From contig NZ_CP014839.1 in assembly GCF_001931675.1 (NCBI RefSeq), forward strand, positions 1,240,001-1,304,000: a stretch of 64,000 nucleotides of DNA. Reading direction: 5' to 3'. This stretch comes from Pandoraea thiooxydans. Lineage in GTDB: Bacteria > Pseudomonadota > Gammaproteobacteria > Burkholderiales > Burkholderiaceae. Made by a program: the position numbers and the translations under genes. Below are positions 56,368 to 64,000 of this stretch, one piece after another (within the stretch, counting starts at the first letter, position 1; each line of letters opens with the position of its first letter). The notes under the pieces were generated by a model. That model saw only the letters and a program-made list of their open reading frames with translations. It made no database searches and had not been told where the DNA came from.

Positions 56368-56790
56368 TGCGTGCTCCTGGTTGTACTGGTTGTGTTGGCC
56401 TGGACAATGGGGTTGCACCGCGTTGCGCGCCGGTACAGGTGCGCAACGCGGTTTCGATCCGCAAGCTGCCGGGGTCTGGGCATTGCATATGCCTGGCTGT
56501 CTTGCGGATTGCGACATCGTGCTCGGTTTAACGGCCCGCAATAGCGGTGCTTGAGGCAGGGGTTACCCTAATGCATTGAAATACATATCGGATGCCTATG
56601 TTTCCCGAAGAATGGGAATTGACGTCGCTGACAGGGCCGCGCGGTGGCACGAAGATCCGCTGTGGCAGGGCTCGCCAGGGAAAAGGTGTGCGTGTCCTGG
56701 TGGGGCGACGAACCGGGTCGCCGGGCGTCATTGGACGCAATGGGCGCCCGGGCGGCGGCCAGCTTGCCGCACCCGGGCACGTCGCTTGAC
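56368..56790. other. Intergenic region upstream of the receptor gene
   Basis: This gap must hold the promoter for the minus-strand receptor/che block. I see no clear sigma-70 or flagellar sigma-28 promoter and no gene. Confidence 0.35.
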
Positions 56791-57396
56791 CTATTTATTT
56801 TCCGCGTCGGGCGTCGCGCGTCCGGTCATGCGACCCAGCACGTCGACCCGTTGCACCAATTGATGGTAGACAACGGCCAGTACGTGACCAGCAATCAGCG
56901 CATAGGTGGCCCATGCCAGCAGGCGGTGCGTCTGACCGGCCAGATGGGCCAGTGGGCGGTCGGGCGATGTCATCGCCGGCACCTGGAACAGCCAGAACCA
57001 GTCGATCGGATGGCCGCCGGCATAGGAGTTGAGGTAACCGCTGATCGGCATGCCGAGCAGAATCAGATAGAGCAGGCCATGGCCGATATGGGCAAGCGCT
57101 CGCTCGATTGCCGGAATGCGGGCCGGCAACGCCGGCACCGTGCCGGACAGGCGGGTGAAGATGCGAATGAGAGTCAACACCAGCACCGTCAGTCCGATCG
57201 ACTTGTGCAAGGTGAACCACATCACCCGATGCGGATCGTGGCGATCCAGCTCGGTCATGTACCAGGCCAGCGGGATGACGATGAACATGCACAGCGCGCT
57301 GAGCCAATGCAGCAGCCGCAGGGCGGCGGAGTAGGTCGCGGGTCGGGGCAGCGTGCTGACGGCTGCCGAGGCGGCGGTTCGCGACGATTCAGACAT
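56791..57396 (-). CDS. Cytochrome b561 family protein
   Basis: A 201-residue inner-membrane cytochrome b of the CybB/YodB type. Four membrane helices carry the probable haem-ligand histidines: YSAALRLLHWLSALCMFIVI, WFTLHKSIGLTVLVLTL, ALAHIGHGLLYLILLGMPIS and LAGQTHRLLAWATYALIAGH. It is diverged from the cytochrome b561 at 32.6 kb. Role: quinol oxidation or superoxide reduction in the envelope. It has only weak ribosome-binding sequence (GGAAAA). Confidence 0.85.
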   Translation of the reverse strand: MSESSRTAASAAVSTLPRPATYSAALRLLHWLSALCMFIVIPLAWYMTELDRHDPHRVMWFTLHKSIGLTVLVLTLIRIFTRLSGTVPALPARIPAIERALAHIGHGLLYLILLGMPISGYLNSYAGGHPIDWFWLFQVPAMTSPDRPLAHLAGQTHRLLAWATYALIAGHVLAVVYHQLVQRVDVLGRMTGRATPDAENK

Positions 57397-57868
57397 GGGG
57401 AATTTTTTCCGTTGTAAAAAGATCGTGCCCACACAAGTCGGGCACAAATGCGTTCCCCTCTGATTGACGCAATGCAAAAGAGTTTCCAACGAGACGATCA
57501 ACAGTTGATGCGCGCGGACGCGGATCCGCACGCAGGCAGACATCAAGGACTCCTTCACATTGTATTCACCCAGGATGCGACGCTACCCGACGGCGCTCGG
57601 CGGTCGTGGCGTGAGGGCTGCTCAGTCGGGTTCGCCGGGGAGGGTGTTCGGATATGTCCTGACGCTTTCCTTGAAGGCGCGCACCAGTTTGAGCATCGGT
57701 CCGAGCGCCCATGTGTTGTGCGTCAGACTGGGCGCACGGCGGCAGCACCGACGGGTAATGATCGTCATTGGCCCGCCCGGAGCACCGCACCGTGCGCGAG
57801 CGCGTCGCTCGCCCGGGCGTCATGGCAAAATCGGTTTGTCCCGGTTACCTACAGGAGCGCTGCCCGCG
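57397..57868. other. Intergenic region upstream of the Rieske gene
   Basis: This 472-base gap between a minus-strand cytochrome and a plus-strand oxygenase contains a small hairpin (GTGCCC/GGGCAC around 57426-57445) just upstream of the cytochrome start. No supported gene is present. CAGGAGCG before 57869 is the ribosome binding site of the oxygenase. Confidence 0.4.
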
Positions 57869-58877
57869 ATGTTCGTCCCCCGTGAGCACTGGTATCCCGT
57901 TCTGCAAAGCTGCGAACTCGGTCGCAAGCCATTGGGCGTCGAGCGCTTCGGGCGTCGGCTGGTGTTCTGGCGCACGGCGGATGGCCGGGCGCATGCGCAC
58001 TTTGACCGCTGCCCGCACCTTGGCGCCCAACTGAGCGAGGGCACGATCGACCGCGATTGCCTGACCTGTCCGTTTCATGGATTTGCCTTCGATGCGCAGG
58101 GACAGTGCCGCCGGATTCCGGCTGTCGGACGTCAAGGCAGGATTCCCAGGGGGCATGGCGCTCGACGCGTTCGCGGTGCGCGAGGCGTACGGGCTGCTCT
58201 GGCTGTGGTGGGGCGCGCCCCGCGCGGCCTACCCGGCGCTGCCTTTCTTCCCCGAATTGGAGGACGGCTGGCGTTACGGCACCGAGACGGTCGAGTGGCC
58301 GGTGCACTACACGCGCGCCATCGAAAACCAGCTCGACGTAGCTCACCTGGCGTTCGTCCATCGCACCACCATCGGCGCGGGCGGGCGAAGTTTTGTCGAG
58401 GGCCCCTATGTGGAGAGCGACGACGACGGAATTCGGGTATGGGTGAGCAATGCCGTGGATGTCGGCCAGAGCCCGCGCGCTCTGGCCGAACTCGCCGCCG
58501 CGGCCGCCGGCTCGGCCCCCGGACTGAGCTTTCGGTTTCCGGCGTTATGGTTGCTGAACCTGGGCGCGCGCCAAAAGAACATGATCGCCTTCGTGCCGGT
58601 CAACGAAAACACCACGCGCTACTACCTGCGTTTTTACCACCGCGTGCGCAATCCGCTGCTGGCCAGGCCGCTCGAGTTCGTCATGGGGCTGAGTAACCGC
58701 TTCATTCTGAACCAGGATCGTCGAGTGGTCGTCACGCAAACGCCGCCAGACAGCGGGCACGCACAGCACGACCGCCTGATCGGCGCGGACCGCGCGATCA
58801 GCGAATTTCGCAGCTGGCACCGCCGCATGCGCGATATGCCGGCGACCCAGGCCGCGCCGCTCGCCGACGAGCGATAA
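57869..58877 (+). pseudogene. Rieske [2Fe-2S] aromatic-ring oxygenase, frameshifted
   Basis: The N-terminal frame (57869 to about 58150) encodes MFVPREHWYPVLQSCELG and a Rieske centre with Cys48-x-His50 (RCPHLG) and Cys67-x2-His70 (TCPFHGFAFD). The continuation GMALDAFAVREAYGLLWLWW lies one frame over, reached at the G5 run 58149-58153. The catalytic iron motif is in that second frame: ENQLDVAHLAFVHRTTIGAG. The total span is 1009 bases, one more than a multiple of three, consistent with a single inserted base. With the correction the product would be about 335 residues, a normal oxygenase alpha-subunit length. It is either a recent pseudogene or a homopolymer sequencing error. The substrate is unknown. 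Confidence 0.85.
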
Positions 58878-58970
58878 TGTGCGGCGAGGTCGCGTCGCGG
58901 CGGCGAACTCATCTACAGCGTCGCGCTCTGGCGGGCGTTACGATTCGCCAGGTATCTCAAAGGAGGCTCC

Positions 58971-59633
58971 ATGCCGGATCTATCGACAATAGGCACGTTC
59001 GTGGCCGTGGTACTTGGCCTGTTTCTGATTCCCGGCCCGGCGGTCCTGCTGGTGCTCACACGCACCGTGCAGGGCGGGCCTCGTGTGGGGATCGCCACTG
59101 GTCTGGGGATTGCCACCGGCGACGCGCTCCATACGCTGTGTGCTTCGATCGGCCTGTCGGCGCTGCTGATGACCTCGGCGCTGGCTTTCAACGTGGTCAA
59201 ATGGATGGGGGCGGCCTATTTGGTCTACCTCGGTATGCGCGCACTGCGGGCCAAGCCCGTCAAATCGAACGAGCCAGCGAGCGATCTGACGGAAGTGCCG
59301 GAGATATCCCGGGTGGCGACGTCGCTGACGGCTGGCCGAGCTTACCTCCAGGCCATTCCGACCGAGCTGCTCAACCCCAAGACGGCGCTGTTTTTCCTGG
59401 CGTTCCTGCCGCAGTTCGTCCATGCGTCGCAAGGCGCACCCTTTGTGCAGTTTGCAGTGCTGGGCGCAATTTTCGTCATGCTCAGCGCGCTCTACACATC
59501 GCTGATCGCCCTGACCATCCGGCCGTTGGGCCGGATGCTGAAACGCCTCGCCTGGCTAAGGCGCTGGCAAAACCAGCTGATTGGCCTGATATTCATTTCG
59601 CTGGGCCTCAAGGTCGCCACGCAGACGCGCTAG
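58971..59633 (+). CDS. LysE/RhtB family amino acid exporter
   Basis: A 220-residue inner-membrane exporter with about six hydrophobic segments. It has the LysE/RhtB family features LFLIPGPAVLLVLTRTVQGG, GLGIATGDALHTLCASIGLS and LLNPKTALFFLAFLPQFVH. The start at 58971 is set by AAAGGAGG with ideal spacing. It lies downstream of the oxygenase on the same strand; its substrate is probably an amino acid or derivative. Confidence 0.9.
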   Translation: MPDLSTIGTFVAVVLGLFLIPGPAVLLVLTRTVQGGPRVGIATGLGIATGDALHTLCASIGLSALLMTSALAFNVVKWMGAAYLVYLGMRALRAKPVKSNEPASDLTEVPEISRVATSLTAGRAYLQAIPTELLNPKTALFFLAFLPQFVHASQGAPFVQFAVLGAIFVMLSALYTSLIALTIRPLGRMLKRLAWLRRWQNQLIGLIFISLGLKVATQTR

Positions 59634-59658
59634 CCGGCCAGGCCGCTCATTCGACCAA

Positions 59659-60495
59659 TCATGCCGTCTCGGTGGCGGCCTGCTGGCTGCCGCCGAACAT
59701 AAAGCTCGACACGCTCAGGCCACCGGCGAAATCGTCCTCGTGATAGACCAGCGCGGCCGGCTCGTGCTCGGCCGCCCCGAGGGCGACCATCAGCGGCAGC
59801 AGGTGTTCCTCGCGCGGGTGCGCCTGGCGCGCCGAGGGTGCGGCCTCCCAGGCGGCGAGTGCGGTACTGCGACGGGCCGCATCGGTGTCGGCCAGGGTCT
59901 GCCGCAGCCAGGCGTCGAACGCCGCGGACGGCGCCTGGCCGGCCGGACCGAACACGCGCAGATTGTGATAGCTCAGCCCGCTGCCGATGATCAGCACGCC
60001 TTCGTCGCGCAGCGGCGCGAGCGCGCGTCCGAGCGCCAGGTGCTCGAGCGGATCGAGCCCGTGCCTGAGCGAGAGCTGCACGGTCGGCATGTCGGCATTG
60101 GGGTAGATGACTGCCATCGGCGCATACATGCCGTGGTCGAAGCCGCGTTGCGCGTCGAGCCGGGCGGCTATGCCCGCGCTCCCGAGCAAGCCATGCACCC
60201 GGGTCGCCAGCGACGGCATACCCGGCGCCGCGTAGGCGATCTGGTAGGTATAGTCGGGAAACCCGTAATAGTCATAAATCATCGGCGGCTGCGGGTGCGC
60301 CATCGCCGTGAACTCCGGCGCTTCCCAATGGGCCGAGATCATCAGCACGGCCTTGGGGGCCGCTCCCACCAAATGCGGCATTTGCCGCAGCGCCGCGGCC
60401 AGGCGGTCGTAGCGGCCGGCCAACTGATCGGTCATCCAGGGCCACGGGCCGCCGCCGTGGGAAATAAAGAAAGTGGGGAGTCTGGGCGAGGTCAT
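59659..60495 (-). CDS. LigB/DODA-type extradiol ring-cleavage dioxygenase (YgiD-like)
   Basis: A 278-residue class III extradiol dioxygenase of the 4,5-DOPA dioxygenase group. Metal-binding positions are visible in PTFFISHGGGPW, VLMISAHWEAPEFTAM and FDHGMYAPMAVIYP, plus SGLSYHNLR. E. coli YgiD opens catechol rings such as DOPA; the substrate here is not known. It is the last gene of a minus-strand set with a phosphotransferase and an acyl-CoA dehydrogenase. The start at 60495 gives the usual family N-terminus. Confidence 0.88.
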   Translation of the reverse strand: MTSPRLPTFFISHGGGPWPWMTDQLAGRYDRLAAALRQMPHLVGAAPKAVLMISAHWEAPEFTAMAHPQPPMIYDYYGFPDYTYQIAYAAPGMPSLATRVHGLLGSAGIAARLDAQRGFDHGMYAPMAVIYPNADMPTVQLSLRHGLDPLEHLALGRALAPLRDEGVLIIGSGLSYHNLRVFGPAGQAPSAAFDAWLRQTLADTDAARRSTALAAWEAAPSARQAHPREEHLLPLMVALGAAEHEPAALVYHEDDFAGGLSVSSFMFGGSQQAATETA

Positions 60496-60536
60496 GGAGG
60501 CCTTGGAGGTCGTGGTGTGTTTCGTCTGCCCGCCGT

Positions 60537-61586
60537 TCAGGCGCCCATGCGTTCGGCCTGCTGCCATGCCAATTGCGCGATGCGCTCGAAGCGTGCCGCC
60601 ATGGCCGGCGCGTTGGCGCTGGCGGCGGTGCCGCGTGCCAGCCGTCCCTTGATGCCATGGACGATCGCCGCGAAACGGAACATATTGAAGGCGATATAGA
60701 AATCGAGATCGGCGATGCCTTCGCGCCCGGTGCGGCGGCAATAGCGCGCAACGTACTCGGCTTCGTCGGGAATGCCGAGCGCGGCCAGATCGGCACCGGC
60801 GATGCCGCCCAGAATGTCGGGCGGCATGCGGTACATCATCACGTGATAGGCGAAGTCGGCCAGCGGATGCCCGAGCGTCGACAATTCCCAGTCGAGCACC
60901 GCCAGAATGCGCGGCTCGCTCGGATGAAAGATCATGTTGTCGGCGCGGTAGTCGCCGTGCACGATGGCGGTTTCGTCGCCCGGCGGGATGTGCTCGGGCA
61001 GCCACGCCAACAGTCGATCCATGTGCGGGTCGCGCCCGGCATCGGTGTCCTCGATGTACTGGCGCGACCAGCGGCTGATTTGCCGCTCGATATATCCGCC
61101 GGCGCGCCCGTAGTCGGCCAGGCCGAGCGCGGTGTAATCAAGTCGATGCAGTGTGGCGAGCGTGGCGTTCATCGCGTCGAAGTAGGCGTCGCGCTGTTCG
61201 GTGGGCACGCCAGGGAAGGTTGCATCCCAGAAGACGCGACCCTCGACCATGTCCATCACGTAGAACCAGGTGCCGATCACCGCATCGTCGACGCACAGGC
61301 CATGGACGTGCGCGACCGGAAAGCCGGCACCGGCCAGTGCGGTGAGCACGCGGGCCTCGCGGTCGACCGCGTGCGCGCCCTTGAGCAATTCGCCGGGCGG
61401 TTTGCGGCGCAGCACATAGCTGCGCGCCGGCGTCACCAGCCGATAGGTCGGGTTCGATTGCCCGCCCTGGAACTGTTCGACCGTCAGCGGGCCGCTGAAC
61501 CCCGCCACGTTGGCCCGCATCCACTCGCTCAGGCGCGCGACGTCGAAACGGTGCGCCTCGCGCACCGGCATGGTCGAGCCGCTCAT
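60537..61586 (-). CDS. Phosphotransferase family protein (ACAD11/APH-like)
   Basis: A 349-residue kinase-fold protein of the aminoglycoside phosphotransferase superfamily. It has the ATP-site lysine region YVLRRKPPGELLKGAHAVDR, the catalytic loop VHGDYRADNMIFHP and the metal-binding LDWELSTLGHPLADFAYHV. The close homologue in mammals is the kinase half of ACAD11, which phosphorylates 4-hydroxyacyl-CoAs so that an acyl-CoA dehydrogenase can eliminate phosphate. The neighbouring gene is exactly such a dehydrogenase, and the starts and stops overlap by ATGA. A role in 4-hydroxy acid breakdown is therefore likely. Confidence 0.88.
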   Translation of the reverse strand: MSGSTMPVREAHRFDVARLSEWMRANVAGFSGPLTVEQFQGGQSNPTYRLVTPARSYVLRRKPPGELLKGAHAVDREARVLTALAGAGFPVAHVHGLCVDDAVIGTWFYVMDMVEGRVFWDATFPGVPTEQRDAYFDAMNATLATLHRLDYTALGLADYGRAGGYIERQISRWSRQYIEDTDAGRDPHMDRLLAWLPEHIPPGDETAIVHGDYRADNMIFHPSEPRILAVLDWELSTLGHPLADFAYHVMMYRMPPDILGGIAGADLAALGIPDEAEYVARYCRRTGREGIADLDFYIAFNMFRFAAIVHGIKGRLARGTAASANAPAMAARFERIAQLAWQQAERMGA

Positions 61587-62788
61587 CGGTGGGCCCCCGA
61601 CGCTTCACGCTTGATCTTCTTGGCCAGCGCCCACTTGTGCACCTCGGTCGGGCCGTCGTAGATGCGGAACGCGCGGATTTCGCGGAATACCTGCTCGACG
61701 ATCGTGTCGCGCGTCACGCCGGTGCCGCCCATCACCTGCACGCAGCGGTCGGCCACGCGAAACAGCGCATCCGAGACGGCGACCTTGGTCATCGAGCTTT
61801 CGGTGGTGCCCAGCGAGCCGGTATCGAGCACGTCGGCGCACCAGTCGATCATCAGTTCGGCCTGCTTGAGATCGATCAGGTTATCGGCCAGCATAAAGCC
61901 GACGCCTTCGTGATCGATCAGCGGCTTGCCGAATGCGTGGCGCCTGACCGCATAGGCTGTGGCGATCTCGTGCGCGCGCGTGGCCGCGCCGTGCCAGCGC
62001 ATGCAATGTGACAGGCGTGCCGGCGACAGGCGCACCTGCGCATACTTGAAGCCCTGGTCGACCTCGCCCAGCACGTCGCGCGAGGGCACGCGCAGATTGT
62101 CGATCTCGATCACCGCATGGCCACCCGGCATCGCACCGTCGATGGTGTCGAGCACGCGCGCCACGCGAATGGCCGGGTGGGGCAGTTCCACCAGGAACAT
62201 CGTCGCCGCCAGCGCTTCGCCGCTCGACGTTTTCGCCATCACGATGCCGACCCGGGCGCCAACCGCGCCGGTGATGAATGCCTTGCGGCCGTTGATGACC
62301 CAATCGTCGCCGTCGCGCTGCGCCGTAGTCTGCAGCATCGAGGGATCGGAGCCGGCGCCGCCGTCGGCGGCCGGCTCGGTCATGAAAAATGCCGAGCGTG
62401 CCTCGCCGGCCACCAGCGGGGCCAGGTAGCGCGCCTGCTGCTCGGCCGTGGCGACCTTGCCCAGCAACAGCATGTTGCCTTCGTCGGGCGCGGCCGTATT
62501 GACCGCCACCGGCCCCAGCGGAGAGAGGCCGGAGCGCTTGAGCACCAGCGCCGTCTCGCGCTGGCTCAGATGGCTGCCGTCGGGCAGGATGTGCGGCGTC
62601 ATCACGCCGGCCGCGCGCGCCAGCGTGCGCATCTCATGCACCATTTCTTCGCTGGGGCCGTGGCTGCCGTAGCGCGGATCGTGTTCGAACGGCGCGACGA
62701 CGTCGCGCACGAACGCTTCGACGCGATCGGCAATCGCCTGTGCGCGCTCGGAAGCGCCGGTTCGGGGGGCCTGGTCGGGATGATTCAT
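61583..62788 (-). CDS. Acyl-CoA dehydrogenase (ACAD10/11-like)
   Basis: A FAD-dependent dehydrogenase of 401 residues. Motifs include FFMTEPAADGGAGSDPSMLQ, WVINGRKAFITGAV, RLSHCMRWHGAATRAHEIAT and the C-terminal VMGGTGVTRDTIVEQVFREI with RIYDGPTEVHKWALAKKI. The long N-terminal part and the missing usual Glu motif fit the ACAD10/11 subgroup. It is translationally coupled to the phosphotransferase gene. It is divergent from the Old Yellow Enzyme gene. Confidence 0.9.
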   Translation of the reverse strand: MNHPDQAPRTGASERAQAIADRVEAFVRDVVAPFEHDPRYGSHGPSEEMVHEMRTLARAAGVMTPHILPDGSHLSQRETALVLKRSGLSPLGPVAVNTAAPDEGNMLLLGKVATAEQQARYLAPLVAGEARSAFFMTEPAADGGAGSDPSMLQTTAQRDGDDWVINGRKAFITGAVGARVGIVMAKTSSGEALAATMFLVELPHPAIRVARVLDTIDGAMPGGHAVIEIDNLRVPSRDVLGEVDQGFKYAQVRLSPARLSHCMRWHGAATRAHEIATAYAVRRHAFGKPLIDHEGVGFMLADNLIDLKQAELMIDWCADVLDTGSLGTTESSMTKVAVSDALFRVADRCVQVMGGTGVTRDTIVEQVFREIRAFRIYDGPTEVHKWALAKKIKREASGAHR

Positions 62789-63032
62789 GGCGTGAAGCTC
62801 TCTCGGTCAGTATGGACGGGCAGGGCTTGCGCGTCTCGCAGGCTTCATCATAGCGACGAATCCCGCTCCTTACATGGGAGCCCGCACTTTTCTTGTCGGC
62901 ATGGGCTTTGCCCCGACCCACACGCGGAAATGACCGTTGCCATAAAATGCCTGCACAGTGACCGACGCTATCGGCGGGCAAGCGCCGCCGGCCGGCCCAA
63001 CCCCATGCCAACGAACGAATCAGGAGTCTTGC

Positions 63033-64000
63033 GTGAGCCAACTTTTTCAGCCGCTAGCGATCGGCAAACTGCAACTCGATAACCGCATCGTTATCGCGCC
63101 CATGTGCCAGTACTCTGCCGAAGACGGCTCGGCGGGCGACTGGCACATGATCCATCTCGGCCATCTGGCGCTGTCCGGCGCCGGGCTCTTGATCACCGAG
63201 GCCACGGCGGTGTCGCCCGAGGGGCGCATCACCGCGAACGATCTTGGCCTGTATTCGGATGCCAACGAGGCAGCGCTGGCCCGCGTGCTCGGCGCTATCC
63301 GTGCGTACGCGCCGATCCCCATAGCCATGCAGATCTCGCATGCCGGGCGCAAGGCTTCGAGCCAGGCGCCCTGGGCGGGCGGGCTGCAGATTCGCCCGGG
63401 CGAGCCGGGCGGCTGGCAAACCGTCGCCCCATCGGCCGTGCCGCATGCCCAGAGCGAGGCGCCGCCCACCGCGCTCGACCGCGCCGGTCTGGACAAAGTG
63501 CGAGCGGATTTTGCCGCCACGGCCCGGCGCGCCGCGCGGCTCGGCATTGATGGCCTGGAGATCCATGCCGCGCACGGCTATTTACTGCACCAGTTCCTCT
63601 CGCCGCTGGCCAATCATCGCGACGACGAATATGGCGGCAGCCTGGAAAACCGCATGCGCTTCGTGCTCGAGGTGTTCGATGCGGTGCGTGCCGAATTTCC
63701 GGCCGACAGGCCCGTCTGGGCGCGCATCTCCGCTACCGACTGGGTGCCCGGCGGGTGGGACATCGACGGCACGGTGGCGCTCTCCCAAGCGCTCAAGGCG
63801 CGCGGCTGCGCGGCGATTCACGTGACCACCGGCGGCGTCTCGCCGGCCCAGGCGATCAAGCTCGGGCCGGGCTATCAAGTGCCTTACGCGCAGCGCGTAA
63901 AGGCCGAGGCCGGCTTGCCGACGCTTGCGGTCGGGCTCATTACCGAGCCTGAGCAAGCCGAATCGATTATCGCGAATCAGGAGGCCGACGCGGTGTCGCT
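63033..64000 (+). CDS. NADH:flavin oxidoreductase, Old Yellow Enzyme family (YqjM/NamA-like), 3' end cut off
   Basis: The first 322 codons of an OYE-type ene-reductase that reduces activated C=C bonds with FMN. Motifs are NRIVIAPMCQYSAEDG, MIHLGHLALSGAGLLITEAT, MQISHAGRK, EIHAAHGYLLHQFLSPLANH and DDEYGGSLENRMRFVLEV. The start is a GTG at 63033 (MSQLFQPLAIGKLQ), because AGGAG (63022-63026) is correctly spaced and no ATG fits. The gene runs off the right edge. Confidence 0.9.
   Translation, partial: MSQLFQPLAIGKLQLDNRIVIAPMCQYSAEDGSAGDWHMIHLGHLALSGAGLLITEATAVSPEGRITANDLGLYSDANEAALARVLGAIRAYAPIPIAMQISHAGRKASSQAPWAGGLQIRPGEPGGWQTVAPSAVPHAQSEAPPTALDRAGLDKVRADFAATARRAARLGIDGLEIHAAHGYLLHQFLSPLANHRDDEYGGSLENRMRFVLEVFDAVRAEFPADRPVWARISATDWVPGGWDIDGTVALSQALKARGCAAIHVTTGGVSPAQAIKLGPGYQVPYAQRVKAEAGLPTLAVGLITEPEQAESIIANQEADAVS

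Noticed and set aside
56575-56640. Flagellar sigma-28 promoter for the receptor gene
   Set aside because: A CCGATAT element exists on the minus strand, but no TAAA-like -35 lies at the right distance.

Overview
The window is a 64 kb, GC-rich, gene-dense bacterial chromosomal segment. It contains no rRNA, tRNA, CRISPR array, complete insertion sequence or replication origin that I could recognise. Gene content points to a betaproteobacterium of the Burkholderiaceae (Burkholderia, Pandoraea or Ralstonia-like). The evidence is the order bamD / rluD-pgeF-phaC-phaA-phaB-phaR-rimO, the close protein resemblance of PhaA, PhaB, PhaR and BktB to their Cupriavidus/Ralstonia counterparts, and the DUF4148-type small exported protein. 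The genus assignment is inference.

Layout. Positions 1-8.5 kb hold housekeeping genes and the polyhydroxybutyrate operon. A decayed RHS-core gene (8.6-10.2 kb) separates rimO from a second thiolase, bktB. Positions 12.4-17.1 kb are a complete branched-chain amino acid ABC operon, with its binding protein first and then livHMGF. It is followed by a Tat-exported beta carbonic anhydrase, a cystathionine lyase, serB, and a GlxA-type regulator with an isochorismatase-like hydrolase. Positions 22.5-24.5 kb carry two tandem paralogous glycine/proline-rich repeat proteins that share palindromic upstream motifs. Then come a threonine/serine dehydratase, argE, and a WtpA/ModA-type oxyanion ABC transporter preceded by a ModE-like inverted repeat.

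Positions 30-36 kb contain a TetR/GST divergent pair with a visible operator, a cupredoxin, small exported proteins, a cytochrome b561, a Spy/CpxP-like protein, an aldo/keto reductase and an AIM24 protein. Positions 36-42.4 kb (minus strand) hold aroG and a complete branched-chain 2-oxoacid dehydrogenase operon (E1alpha, E1beta, E2, E3). Next are an orphan oxyanion-type binding protein, a PbpG-type endopeptidase and a phospholipase C/AcpA-like phosphoesterase. Positions 46.3-51.8 kb look like a catabolic uptake unit: an FCD-GntR regulator divergent from a NitT/TauT-type ABC transporter and a dihydropyrimidinase/hydantoinase.

Positions 51.8-56.4 kb are a compact chemosensory block: a soluble PAS-PAS-MCP receptor, CheR, CheD and a triple-CheW protein, with no CheA, CheB or CheY nearby. 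The end of the window has a second cytochrome b561, a Rieske oxygenase interrupted by a one-base frameshift at a G run, a LysE-type exporter, a DODA-type dioxygenase, a phosphotransferase/acyl-CoA dehydrogenase pair, and the start of an Old Yellow Enzyme gene.

Metabolically, the liv transporter and Bkd complex import and oxidise branched-chain amino acids to acyl-CoAs. Those could feed BktB and the pha genes; this link is inferred from co-location and family knowledge only. The items most worth following up are the tandem repeat-protein pair with its shared motifs, the kinase-less Che block, and the RHS remnant.
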